Shown piece after piece: positions 1 through 5,819 of a DNA stretch of 12,490 nucleotides. This DNA comes from an uncultured bacterium (GTDB lineage Bacteria > Actinomycetota > Aquicultoria > SKW223 > CALKMS01). Made by a program: the position numbers and the translations under genes. The stretch is from the NCBI GenBank assembly GCA_938091145.1, contig CALKMS010000071.1, positions 1 to 12,490 on the forward strand, in the 5' to 3' direction. The notes under the pieces were generated by a model, which was not told where the DNA came from, did no database searches, and saw nothing but the letters and a program-made list of their open reading frames with translations. Numbering within the stretch: the first letter of the stretch is position 1; each line of letters starts with the position of its first letter.

Positions 1-17
1 GTGGGAAATTCTTTTTC

Positions 18-47
18 CAGCTGGCGGAGGGAGAGGGATTTGAACCC
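18..47 (-). repeat. Inverted repeat copy 1 (tRNA-Ser 3' end)
   Basis: Thirty bases from the T-arm GGG through CCA plus GCTG are identical, in inverted orientation, to 5216-5245. Most of the identity is tRNA sequence, but it continues four bases into the flank, followed by a short A-rich run on both sides. Confidence 0.85.
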
Positions 48-113
48 CCGGTCCGGATCTCGCCGGACAGCGGTTTTCGAGACCGCCGCTTTCGTCCGCT
101 CAGCCATCCCTCC
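22..113 (-). tRNA. tRNA-Ser (anticodon CGA)
   Basis: Read on the minus strand, this is a full class II tRNA with encoded CCA. The acceptor strand GGAGGGA pairs with TCCCTCC, followed by discriminator G and CCA. The anticodon stem GCGGT/ACCGC encloses the loop CTCGAAA, giving anticodon CGA, which reads UCG. The long variable arm (TGTCCGGC...GCCGGAC-like stem) is typical of serine tRNAs, and the T-arm contains GGTTCAAATCC. Its last 30 nt, including four bases past CCA, are identical to the tRNA-Ser(GGA) gene at 5148-5241. It lies downstream of tadA on the same strand and appears to have its own -10 element. Confidence 0.97.
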
Positions 114-131
114 GCAAGGAGTTTTGAACGG

Positions 132-137
132 ATTATA
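132..137 (-). promoter_or_regulatory. -10 element of tRNA-Ser(CGA)
   Basis: The minus strand carries a consensus TATAAT at these positions. It would start transcription near position 125, about 12 nt before the mature tRNA 5' end. No good -35 hexamer is visible at 16-18 nt upstream (TTTTAA at best), so only the -10 is supported. Confidence 0.5.
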
Positions 138-186
138 AACAATTCTCATGGGTTTTAAAAAATAGAAAAAGCCCTAGGGGAAGATT

Positions 187-672
187 TTAACCGATTAAGT
201 CATCACTTTTATTTTTATGCCGCAGCTTATAAAAGAAAGGCCTGAGAATGGCCTCAGCTTTCTCTTTTAGAACCCCACCCACCACTTCAGTGTGATGGTT
301 TAAGCGGGGTAAAGAAAAAAGGTTAATTTCGGAAGAGACGGCGCCGATTTTGGGGTCGAAGGCAGCAAAAACCAGCCTTTTCAATCGGGCCATCACGATT
401 GCACCAGCGCACATTGGACAAGGCTCCAGCGTGGTGTAAATTTCGCAGTCTAAAAGTCTCCAATTGCGTAGGTATTCGCAGGCTTGACGGATAGCTAATA
501 TCTCCGCATGGGCAGTCGCATCGTAAAGAGTTTCTTTTAGATTATGAGCCCGAGCAATGATTTTCCTATCTTTTACTACCACTGCTCCGATTGGAATCTC
601 GCCTTTTTCATAAGCTAGCTGCGCTTCTTTTAGAGCTTCTTCCATAAAGAGCTCTTCTTCACTTTTCTTCAT
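187..672 (-). CDS. tadA: tRNA-specific adenosine deaminase TadA
   Basis: Deaminates the wobble adenosine A34 of tRNA-Arg(ACG) to inosine in the cytoplasm. The 161 aa match the usual family length. The zinc-dependent cytidine-deaminase fold is clear. H55-A-E57 carries the zinc ligand and the proton-shuttling glutamate. C85 and C88, in the motif TLEPCPMCAG (81-90), complete the zinc site. N-terminal GEIPIGAVVV and the later FAAFDPKIGA are also typical of TadA. The chosen ATG has only a weak ribosome-binding site. M10 is an alternative start, but the extra N-terminal residues match the length of Bacillus TadA. The gene lies 95 nt downstream of larB and upstream of a tRNA-Ser on the same strand. 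In Firmicutes tadA usually sits next to the SRP RNA and dnaX, which here are 5 kb away. Confidence 0.95.
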   Translation of the reverse strand: MKKSEEELFMEEALKEAQLAYEKGEIPIGAVVVKDRKIIARAHNLKETLYDATAHAEILAIRQACEYLRNWRLLDCEIYTTLEPCPMCAGAIVMARLKRLVFAAFDPKIGAVSSEINLFSLPRLNHHTEVVGGVLKEKAEAILRPFFYKLRHKNKSDDLIG

Positions 673-767
673 TGCTTTGTTTTTAACCTTTTTTGAGTCA
701 AATATTACTCAGCATGAATGCTAACGCAAATGGGAGAGAGGTTCAAGAAAAAGCTGCAACTTAATTC

Positions 768-1523
768 TCATCGCAAATTTATTAAAGAAGCAAAGTATCC
801 GGCACCAAAGCCATTATCGATGTTAACCACTGCCAAGCCCTCCGCACAGGTATTAAGCATAGTTAACAAAGGGGCTAAGCCGTTAAAGCTAGCCCCGTAA
901 CCCACGCTGGTGGGAACGGCAACAACCGGGGCGGAAGCTAGCCCGCTGACCAAGCTCGGCAAAGCACCTTCCATCCCTGCCACAACTATTATAGCTCTAG
1001 CTTTTTGAATATCTTCTAGAAAGGGGAAAAGACGATGCAATCCAGCTACTCCAACATCATAAACTCTTCTCACCCGGCTTCCTAAAAACTCGGCGGTGAC
1101 AGCAGCTTCTTCCGCAATGGGCTGGTCGGCCACCCCACCGCTTATTACTACAATTAGTCCTTTTTTGGTGACTTTTTTAAAACTAACTGTTACCAGGCGG
1201 GCTGGATAATGATATTTGGCATGGGGAATTAAATCTTTGATTACTTCGAAATCTTGTTTTTTTGCTTTGGTGGCCAGAAAATTGGTTTTGCTCTCAGCAA
1301 AAGCTTTAGCAATTGCAGCTAGCTGTTCTTTTGTTTTGCCAGGGCAATAGATTGCTTCAGCGAAGCCCTTTCTTAAAACTCGATGAGTATCTATACAGAC
1401 GTTTTTCATGCGAAGATATGGGAAAAGTTTTAGTTTTTTTAAAGCTTCTTCAACTTCAATCTTTCCTTGGCTTACCTGCTTTAAAATTTCTTTTATTTCT
1501 TCTTGCCACTCGGAATTTTTCAT
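768..1523 (-). CDS. larB: LarB-type pyridinium-3,5-biscarboxylic acid mononucleotide synthase
   Basis: LarB carboxylates and hydrolyses nicotinic acid adenine dinucleotide, the first step towards the nickel-pincer cofactor of lactate racemase and other LarA-family enzymes. The 251 aa have the family layout. There is a short helical N-terminus with the EVEEALKKLK-type segment (23-32). A PurE-like C-terminal domain carries SGGVADQPIAEEA (128-140), GMEGALPS (183-190), PTSVGYGAS (204-212) and NIDNGFGAG (234-242). C226, in MLNTCAEG, sits where the family has its conserved cysteine. Older annotations call this family NCAIR mutase/PurE-related. The partners larA, larC and larE are not in this window, so they must be elsewhere or the protein serves another purpose. 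The start codon has no Shine-Dalgarno and lies 8 nt after a TATTAT box. Confidence 0.92.
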   Translation of the reverse strand: MKNSEWQEEIKEILKQVSQGKIEVEEALKKLKLFPYLRMKNVCIDTHRVLRKGFAEAIYCPGKTKEQLAAIAKAFAESKTNFLATKAKKQDFEVIKDLIPHAKYHYPARLVTVSFKKVTKKGLIVVISGGVADQPIAEEAAVTAEFLGSRVRRVYDVGVAGLHRLFPFLEDIQKARAIIVVAGMEGALPSLVSGLASAPVVAVPTSVGYGASFNGLAPLLTMLNTCAEGLAVVNIDNGFGAGYFASLINLR

Positions 1524-1558
1524 TTTTCGTTATAATACATCAACAAGGAGTGAGTTGG
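1524..1558. promoter_or_regulatory. Divergent promoter between larB and the DUF4446 gene
   Basis: Only 35 nt separate the two start codons. On the plus strand TATAAT lies at 1531-1536, and a Shine-Dalgarno AAGGAG follows at 1545-1550. On the minus strand TATTAT lies at 1532-1537, exactly 8 nt before the larB ATG. The two -10 elements overlap by five bases because the sequence TTATAA is self-complementary. No convincing -35 hexamer is visible on either strand. Confidence 0.5.
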
Positions 1559-2014
1559 TTGTTGGAACTAACTGTTTTGATCGGCATCGTTTTTTTATGG
1601 GTGTCAGTTTTAACGGCCATTTTGTTTTTTCATTTTCGGCGGGAAAAAAATTTAAATCAAGCTCTAAAAGAAGAAAGATTGGTTGACATTTTGCGAACTC
1701 ATGGAAAACAGATTAAGGAAATTGAGGAAAAGATGCGAGAAATCCAGGGGGCGTTAAAATCGCTGGAGATTCTAAGTAAATATTCTTTACGGCGAGTGGG
1801 GCTGGTGAGGTTTGATGCTTTTGAAGATACAGGGGGGGAACTTAGTTTTTCTCTGGCTTTAATTGATGACCGGGGAAATGGGTTTGTGATAACCTCAATT
1901 CAGGGCCGGCAGGAAGGAAGGGTTTACGCTAAACCATTAGAAGGCGGTGAATCTTTATATCGACTTTCTGAAGAGGAGAAAGAAGCTTTAAGGAGAGCTT
2001 GGGAAAGGTATTAG
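1559..2014 (+). CDS. DUF4446 family membrane-anchored protein
   Basis: A protein of unknown function, 151 aa from the TTG at 1559. That start is chosen because AAGGAG (1545-1550) lies 8 nt upstream; a TTG at 1562 is a close alternative. The longer open frame to the left runs through larB and is not real. Residues 2-25 form one hydrophobic membrane segment, followed by a charged stretch (HFRREKNL). Residues about 45-72 are a Glu/Lys-rich predicted coiled coil. The conserved domain starts at VGLVRFDAFED (80-90) and continues with GGELSFSLALIDDRGNG (92-108), the signature I recognise for DUF4446. In Clostridia this family is often found between parB and serS near the replication origin, which agrees with pheA-serS downstream here. 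The molecular role is not known. Confidence 0.85.
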   Translation: MLELTVLIGIVFLWVSVLTAILFFHFRREKNLNQALKEERLVDILRTHGKQIKEIEEKMREIQGALKSLEILSKYSLRRVGLVRFDAFEDTGGELSFSLALIDDRGNGFVITSIQGRQEGRVYAKPLEGGESLYRLSEEEKEALRRAWERY

Positions 2015-2026
2015 TCAAGCAAGAGC

Positions 2027-2055
2027 TTAACAAGCTTGCCTTAAATCAATAAAAT
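2027..2055 (+). promoter_or_regulatory. Predicted sigma-70-type promoter of pheA
   Basis: TTAACA at 2027-2032 and TAAAAT at 2050-2055 are separated by the optimal 17 nt. The predicted start is near 2062, one or two bases before the pheA ATG at 2064. The transcript would then be leaderless or nearly so. Confidence 0.5.
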
Positions 2056-2063
2056 AAAGGGTA

Positions 2064-2897
2064 ATGAGAAAGCTAAGGATTGGTTATCTTGGTCCAGAGG
2101 GAACTTTTAGCGAGGAGGCATTGGTAAAATTTGCTTCGCTGGTAGATTACGAAGCTGCTGCCTATTTAACCGTTTATGACATTTTTCAAGCCATAGAAAA
2201 AAACGAAGTTGATAAGGGTTTTGTTCCGATTGAAAACTCAATTGAAGGTTCGGTCAATGTAACTCTTGATTTGTTAGCTTTCTCTTTTGATTTAAAAATA
2301 GAGCGAGAAATCATCTATCCTATTCATCACTACTTGCTTGGTCAGGAGGGCCAAGATCTTTCCCAGGTGGAACTGGTTGTTTCTCATCCTCAAGCTATTG
2401 CTCAGTGTGAAAGGTTTTTGAGGGAAAATTTACCTCAAGCTAGAGTTGAAGTTGCTTCCAGTACAGCTGAAGCTGCTCTTAAAGCTCGCCAGTTGGGGAA
2501 GGGTACAGTAGCCATCGGACCAGAAAGGGCAGCAAAAATCTACAACCTTAAAATTTTGCGGTCTCGCATCGAAGACTTTGAAGATAACTTAACCCGTTTT
2601 GTTTTGGTAGGCAAGGAAGAACCTAAACCAACCGGTTTTGATAAAACTTCCATTGTTTGTTTCATTTATGAAGACCGTCCAGGGAGCCTGTTAGGCATCC
2701 TTCAGGAGTTTGCTTACCGGTATATTAACCTGACCAAGATCGTGTCTCGTCCAACTAAAAAGGCTTTGGGTGACTACTGCTTCTTTATTGACATGGAAGG
2801 ACACAAGGATGACGAGACAATAAAAGATGCTTTGAGGTGTTTGAGTTGCAAGTTGCGTAAGGTAAAAATTCTCGGCTCTTACCCGCGGGAGAGTTAA
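2064..2897 (+). CDS. pheA: Monofunctional prephenate dehydratase
   Basis: Converts prephenate to phenylpyruvate in phenylalanine synthesis. The 277 aa contain a complete dehydratase domain and a C-terminal ACT domain, with no chorismate mutase domain, so this is the monofunctional Gram-positive/archaeal type. Motifs are GPEGTFSEEA (10-19), VPIENSIEGSV (54-64), SHPQAIAQC (107-115) and NLTRFV (175-180), where T177 is the catalytic threonine. In the ACT domain GSLLGIL (207-213) corresponds to the GALV element and VSRP (227-230) to the ESRP element. These form the phenylalanine-binding allosteric site, so feedback inhibition is expected. The ATG is preceded by AAAGGG with only 2 nt spacing, which is too close for a normal Shine-Dalgarno and fits the short leader predicted. 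serS starts directly at its stop codon. Confidence 0.96.
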   Translation: MRKLRIGYLGPEGTFSEEALVKFASLVDYEAAAYLTVYDIFQAIEKNEVDKGFVPIENSIEGSVNVTLDLLAFSFDLKIEREIIYPIHHYLLGQEGQDLSQVELVVSHPQAIAQCERFLRENLPQARVEVASSTAEAALKARQLGKGTVAIGPERAAKIYNLKILRSRIEDFEDNLTRFVLVGKEEPKPTGFDKTSIVCFIYEDRPGSLLGILQEFAYRYINLTKIVSRPTKKALGDYCFFIDMEGHKDDETIKDALRCLSCKLRKVKILGSYPRES

Positions 2898-4181
2898 TTG
2901 CTTGATCTGAAATTTTTGCGGGAGAATCCTGAAGAAGTTAAGAAAGCTTTTTTGAGCCGTGGCTTGGAATTTGAGGTTGGGGATTTGCTGGCGCTTGATG
3001 AAAAAAGGCGAAGAATCTTAGGAGAAGTGGAAGGTTTGCGCTCGTACCGCAATCGAGTATCCCGAGAATTTGCTAAAGCTAAGTTTGAGGACAAAGAATT
3101 TCTAGTTGAAAAAGAAAAAATTAGAGAAATTTCTGAAAAGATTAGCCATCTGGAAAAAGAGCTTTCTCAGATTGAAGAGGAAATTGAAAATACATTGCTT
3201 AACTTGCCAAACCTTCCACACTCTTCGGTACCAATTGGGAAGGACGAAACAGAAAACCAGCTCATTAGAAGTTGGGGCAAAAAGAGAGATTTTTCTTTTG
3301 AACCTTTGCCTCACTGGGAAATTGGAAAGATATTGGGAATTTTGGATTTTGAGAGGGGAGCAAAACTTGCTAAGTCTCGCTTTACGGTTTCTATGGGAGC
3401 CGGGGCTCAATTGGAAAGAGCTTTGATTCAGTTCATGCTTGACCTTCATACTAAAGAGCATGGATATGTTGAGGTTTGGCCGCCGCTTTTGGTAAACAGT
3501 CAGACAATGACTGGGACTGGCCAGCTTCCAAAATTTGGTGAAGATATGTTTTTCTGTTCGGAAGACGGGCTTTATCTTATTCCGACAGCTGAGGTTCCTC
3601 TTACTAACTTACATGCCGGTGAAATTCTTGATGGCAACCAACTTCCTTTAAAATATACTGCTTACACTCCTTGTTTTCGAAGAGAGGCTGGTTCCTACGG
3701 AAGAGATACTCGGGGAATAATCCGCCAGCATCAGTTCAATAAAGTTGAATTAGTGAAGATAACCAAACCTGAACAGTCTTATGATGAATTAGAATCACTG
3801 GTAGGTGATGCTGAAGAAGTTTTAAAAAGACTGGAGTTGCCCTATCGTGTTATTCTTCTCTGCACTGGTGACCTTGGCTTTTCTTCGGCTAAAACTTACG
3901 ATCTTGAAGTCTGGCTTCCTGGTGAGAACACTTACAAGGAAATTTCTTCTTGTTCAAACTGCGAAGATTTCCAAGCTCGGCGGGCCAAAATCCGCTATAA
4001 AGAAGGTCAGGCGGGTAAACCTCGACTGGTTCACACTTTAAACGGTTCAGGACTTGCTGTAGGGAGAACGGTGGCCGCTATTCTTGAAAACTATCAGGAG
4101 GCTGATGGCAGCGTAATTGTCCCCGAGGTTTTGCGGCCTTATATGGGTGGGTTGAAGAAGATAGTCTCACGGGAAAGTTAA
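2898..4181 (+). CDS. serS: Seryl-tRNA synthetase
   Basis: Charges tRNA-Ser with serine; a cytoplasmic class II synthetase of 427 aa, the usual length. The TTG start follows the pheA TAA with no gap and is preceded by GGGAG (2887-2891), 6 nt upstream. The product begins MLDLKFLRENPEEV, as is normal for SerRS. Residues about 30-105 form the long antiparallel coiled-coil arm that grips the long variable arm of tRNA-Ser. The catalytic core has the serine-binding TAE loop (230-232), motif 2 FRREAGSYGRDTRG (260-273), the acidic E284 in NKVELVK, and motif 3 with NGSGLAVGR (382-390). Translational coupling to pheA is likely. The two tRNA-Ser genes in the window encode its substrates. Its TAA overlaps the stop codon of the convergent ctaB gene. 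Confidence 0.97.
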   Translation: MLDLKFLRENPEEVKKAFLSRGLEFEVGDLLALDEKRRRILGEVEGLRSYRNRVSREFAKAKFEDKEFLVEKEKIREISEKISHLEKELSQIEEEIENTLLNLPNLPHSSVPIGKDETENQLIRSWGKKRDFSFEPLPHWEIGKILGILDFERGAKLAKSRFTVSMGAGAQLERALIQFMLDLHTKEHGYVEVWPPLLVNSQTMTGTGQLPKFGEDMFFCSEDGLYLIPTAEVPLTNLHAGEILDGNQLPLKYTAYTPCFRREAGSYGRDTRGIIRQHQFNKVELVKITKPEQSYDELESLVGDAEEVLKRLELPYRVILLCTGDLGFSSAKTYDLEVWLPGENTYKEISSCSNCEDFQARRAKIRYKEGQAGKPRLVHTLNGSGLAVGRTVAAILENYQEADGSVIVPEVLRPYMGGLKKIVSRES

Positions 4182-5056
4182 AAACCAAAAAATCGGTCGA
4201 TCACCATTGCTAAGAACAACAAGCTTAAGTAAGGACTAGAAAATTTGAAAAGTCGCCATAGGTTTTCCTGCTGGGGATTAAAATAAACAAGAGCGGTAAA
4301 GAATAAAGCTCCAGCGTTTATTGCTAAGGCGACAAATAGGTAAAGTTTTCCGAAGAAGCCGCTCCATCCTAAGCTTAAGGAAACCGCAATCATTGTGGCG
4401 TTGAAAATGCCAATTAGCTTAATAGTCTCCTTCTTGCCAGCGACTAGGGGTAGCATGGGCACTTTAGCTTTGCTGTAATCCGCGGCATAAAGGATTGCCA
4501 AACTCCAAATATGAGCTGGCGTCCAAAAAACTACCAGCAATCCAAGTAGAAATGTTACCAAGCTAATTTTTTCTCCCAAAAAACTCCAGGAGAAGAAAAT
4601 TGGCATCATTCCAGCGGGAGAAGCAAAAAAGATATTAAGTGGAGAGCGTCTTTTTAAGTAACCGTTGTAAACAACAGCCGAAAAGATAAAGCCAAGCACC
4701 AGATAAACGGTTGCCTCTGGTTTTAGGTAAAGGCTAATTAAGCAGCCAAGAAAAAAAGTGGTTAGACCGAAAAGTAAGGCAGCTCGCGGTGTTAGTTCTC
4801 CTCGAGGCAACGGCCGATTGCTTGTTCGTCTCATTAACTTATCGATGTCCTTGTCAATCCAGCAGGTTACTGCATTAGTGCCGGCAACGCTTAAAAGCAA
4901 AGCCAAAAAGCAACTTACCAGCTTTAACAGGTTTTTTGGCCAGCTGGGAAAAATTATAAGAGCTGAAGCCATTCCGACAAAAACCAAAAGCCCAACGGTT
5001 TTGGGTTTTGTTAAAAGGTAGTAAGCTTTTGCTCGCTGCCACCAAACATTGGCCAT
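4178..5056 (-). CDS. ctaB: CtaB/CyoE-like protoheme IX farnesyltransferase (UbiA family)
   Basis: Predicted to add a farnesyl group to haem b to make haem o, acting in the cytoplasmic membrane. The 292 aa contain about nine hydrophobic helices, as in the UbiA prenyltransferase superfamily. Family motifs visible are LTKPKT (15-20), the first Asp-rich region CWIDKDIDKLMRRTSNRPL (65-83), TPAHIWSLA (179-187) and DYSKAKVPMLPLVAG (193-207). The first Asp-rich motif is normally NxxxDxxxD, but here the Asn position is T64 (TCWIDKDID), while D68 and D72 are kept. This may change activity or reflect divergence. No cytochrome oxidase genes are in the window, so the role in respiration is inferred from family membership only. 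The start has no Shine-Dalgarno and lies 8 nt after a TAAATT box. Confidence 0.85.
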   Translation of the reverse strand: MANVWWQRAKAYYLLTKPKTVGLLVFVGMASALIIFPSWPKNLLKLVSCFLALLLSVAGTNAVTCWIDKDIDKLMRRTSNRPLPRGELTPRAALLFGLTTFFLGCLISLYLKPEATVYLVLGFIFSAVVYNGYLKRRSPLNIFFASPAGMMPIFFSWSFLGEKISLVTFLLGLLVVFWTPAHIWSLAILYAADYSKAKVPMLPLVAGKKETIKLIGIFNATMIAVSLSLGWSGFFGKLYLFVALAINAGALFFTALVYFNPQQENLWRLFKFSSPYLSLLFLAMVIDRFFGF

Positions 5057-5064
5057 TTGGCTCT

Positions 5065-5093
5065 AATTTAAAAAAACATCGGTAAAAAATCAA
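5065..5093 (-). promoter_or_regulatory. Predicted promoter of ctaB
   Basis: On the minus strand TTGATT (5093-5088) and TAAATT (5070-5065) are spaced by 17 nt. The predicted start is at about 5057-5058, right before the ATG at 5056, so the transcript would have almost no leader. Confidence 0.45.
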
Positions 5094-5130
5094 AACAAAT
5101 CAAGTAGACTAAAGGAGGGAATTGTCGTAG

Positions 5131-5136
5131 GATAAT
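5131..5136 (+). promoter_or_regulatory. Possible -10 element of tRNA-Ser(GGA)
   Basis: GATAAT lies 11 nt before the mature tRNA 5' end, a plausible distance for a start near 5143. No -35 match is seen at the right spacing; TAGACT at 5105-5110 is 20 nt away. Confidence 0.3.
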
Positions 5137-5147
5137 CTTTGTTTTTT

Positions 5148-5241
5148 GGAGGGATGGCCGAGTGGACGAAGGCGCACGACTGGAAATCGTGTTCTCCGCC
5201 AAAAAGCGGGGACGAGGGTTCAAATCCCTCTCCCTCCGCCA
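5148..5241 (+). tRNA. tRNA-Ser (anticodon GGA)
   Basis: A class II tRNA with encoded CCA. The acceptor GGAGGGA/TCCCTCC is identical to that of the other tRNA-Ser in the window. The anticodon stem CACGA/TCGTG surrounds CTGGAAA, giving anticodon GGA, which reads UCC and UCU. The long variable arm has a CTCCGC/GCGGGG-type stem with an A-rich loop. The T-arm GGGTTCAAATCCC is intact. It sits between the divergent ctaB gene and the SRP RNA; the four bases after CCA match those of the other copy. Confidence 0.97.
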
Positions 5242-5245
5242 GCTG
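5216..5245 (+). repeat. Inverted repeat copy 2 (tRNA-Ser 3' end)
   Basis: Partner of the repeat at 18-47. Together with the identical acceptor 5' strands, the two tRNA genes form an inverted pair about 5.1 kb apart that could support recombination. Confidence 0.85.
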
Positions 5246-5516
5246 AAAAAAAAGAGGTTGGGGGCTGACCATCGGATTTTATCGCCAAATTGACGAAAGG
5301 GCTAACCAGCTGCAATTCGAGCGAAGCAAGAATCAATGTTTATTAAAGGAGAATAAATATTGTTAATTTTTGTAGCCTAGTGCTTAAGAAAAACTTCTCA
5401 AACCAGAGGTAGATTTGCTTCTGGCTAAAAGTTGAGTGTTTAATATTTTAACCTTCTCAATTTTTGAACAAAAAAGTGGTTAAGATCCATTGGGCCATTT
5501 AGTTTGATAACTTTGT
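5242..5516. other. Gene-free interval between tRNA-Ser and SRP RNA
   Basis: This stretch of about 275 bases is AT-rich and holds no supportable gene. An AAAGGAGA at about 5346-5353 precedes a TTG that would encode only six residues before a stop. A small stem CCAGA/TCTGG is present near 5403-5425, but without a T-run. I see no terminator after the tRNA and no known riboswitch motif. Confidence 0.4.
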
Positions 5517-5522
5517 TAAAAT
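5517..5522 (+). promoter_or_regulatory. -10 element of the SRP RNA / dnaX unit
   Basis: TAAAAT lies 5-6 nt before the predicted 5' end of the SRP RNA, so transcription would start at about 5528-5529, where the closing helix begins. No clear -35 is seen at 16-18 nt; TTGGGC at 5490-5495 is spaced 21 nt away. Confidence 0.4.
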
Positions 5523-5527
5523 AATAA

Positions 5528-5807
5528 GGACCCGGGTTGGGCTAGGTGGGGAGTTAGCGGTGCCCTGAACCTGCAATCCGCTAGAGCAGGGCTGAAGCTT
5601 AACTCGAGGTGGGCTTTTGAGAGAAGGGTTGTTGAAATAAGCGATGAAAGCTGGACCCAGCAGGGCCTTAAACTAACAAACCCCGCCAGGCCCGGAAGGG
5701 AGCAACGGTAAGTTAGTGGCGGCCGCTGCTGGTTAATCTGGCTGGAGCTGATTTTCAGCAACACCCTCTGAAAAGTTCCATCGACAGTTAAGCGCTCAAC
5801 CCGGGAC
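5528..5807 (+). ncRNA. ffs: Large signal recognition particle RNA (6S/scRNA type)
   Basis: The RNA scaffold of the signal recognition particle, which binds Ffh to target nascent membrane proteins. The ends pair as CCCGGGTTG (5531-5539) with CAACCCGGG (5797-5805). The 5' part holds the Alu-domain core, with GCGGTGCCCTG and CTGCAATCCGCT at about 5557-5582. The S domain contains CCC-GGAA-GGG (5691-5700), with the GGAA tetraloop, and the AGCA internal loop just after it. The length of about 280 nt and the Alu domain make it the Bacillus-type long form, not the 4.5S RNA of Proteobacteria. It lies directly in front of dnaX, as in Firmicutes; exact ends are approximate. Confidence 0.96.
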
Positions 5808-5819
5808 GAGGTGTGTAAA

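Noticed and set aside
172..179. Perfect palindrome CCCTAGGG next to T-runs downstream of tadA
   Set aside because: The palindrome leaves no room for a loop, so it cannot form a standard intrinsic terminator hairpin.
718..900. Plus-strand open frame of 60 codons
   Set aside because: It lies mostly antisense to the end of larB, has no family resemblance and no good ribosome-binding site.
2019..2039. Bulged hairpin GCAA-GA-GCTT / AAGC-TTGC between DUF4446 and pheA
   Set aside because: It has a 3-nt loop, a bulge and no following T-run, and it overlaps the predicted pheA -35 region. A terminator or regulator call is not supported.
5090..5272. Minus-strand open frame across tRNA-Ser(GGA)
   Set aside because: It is the antisense of a tRNA gene; the GEGFEPSS-like peptide is a well-known artefact of translating serine tRNA genes.
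5516..5764. Minus-strand open frame of 82 codons
   Set aside because: It is the antisense of the SRP RNA and has no independent coding signal.
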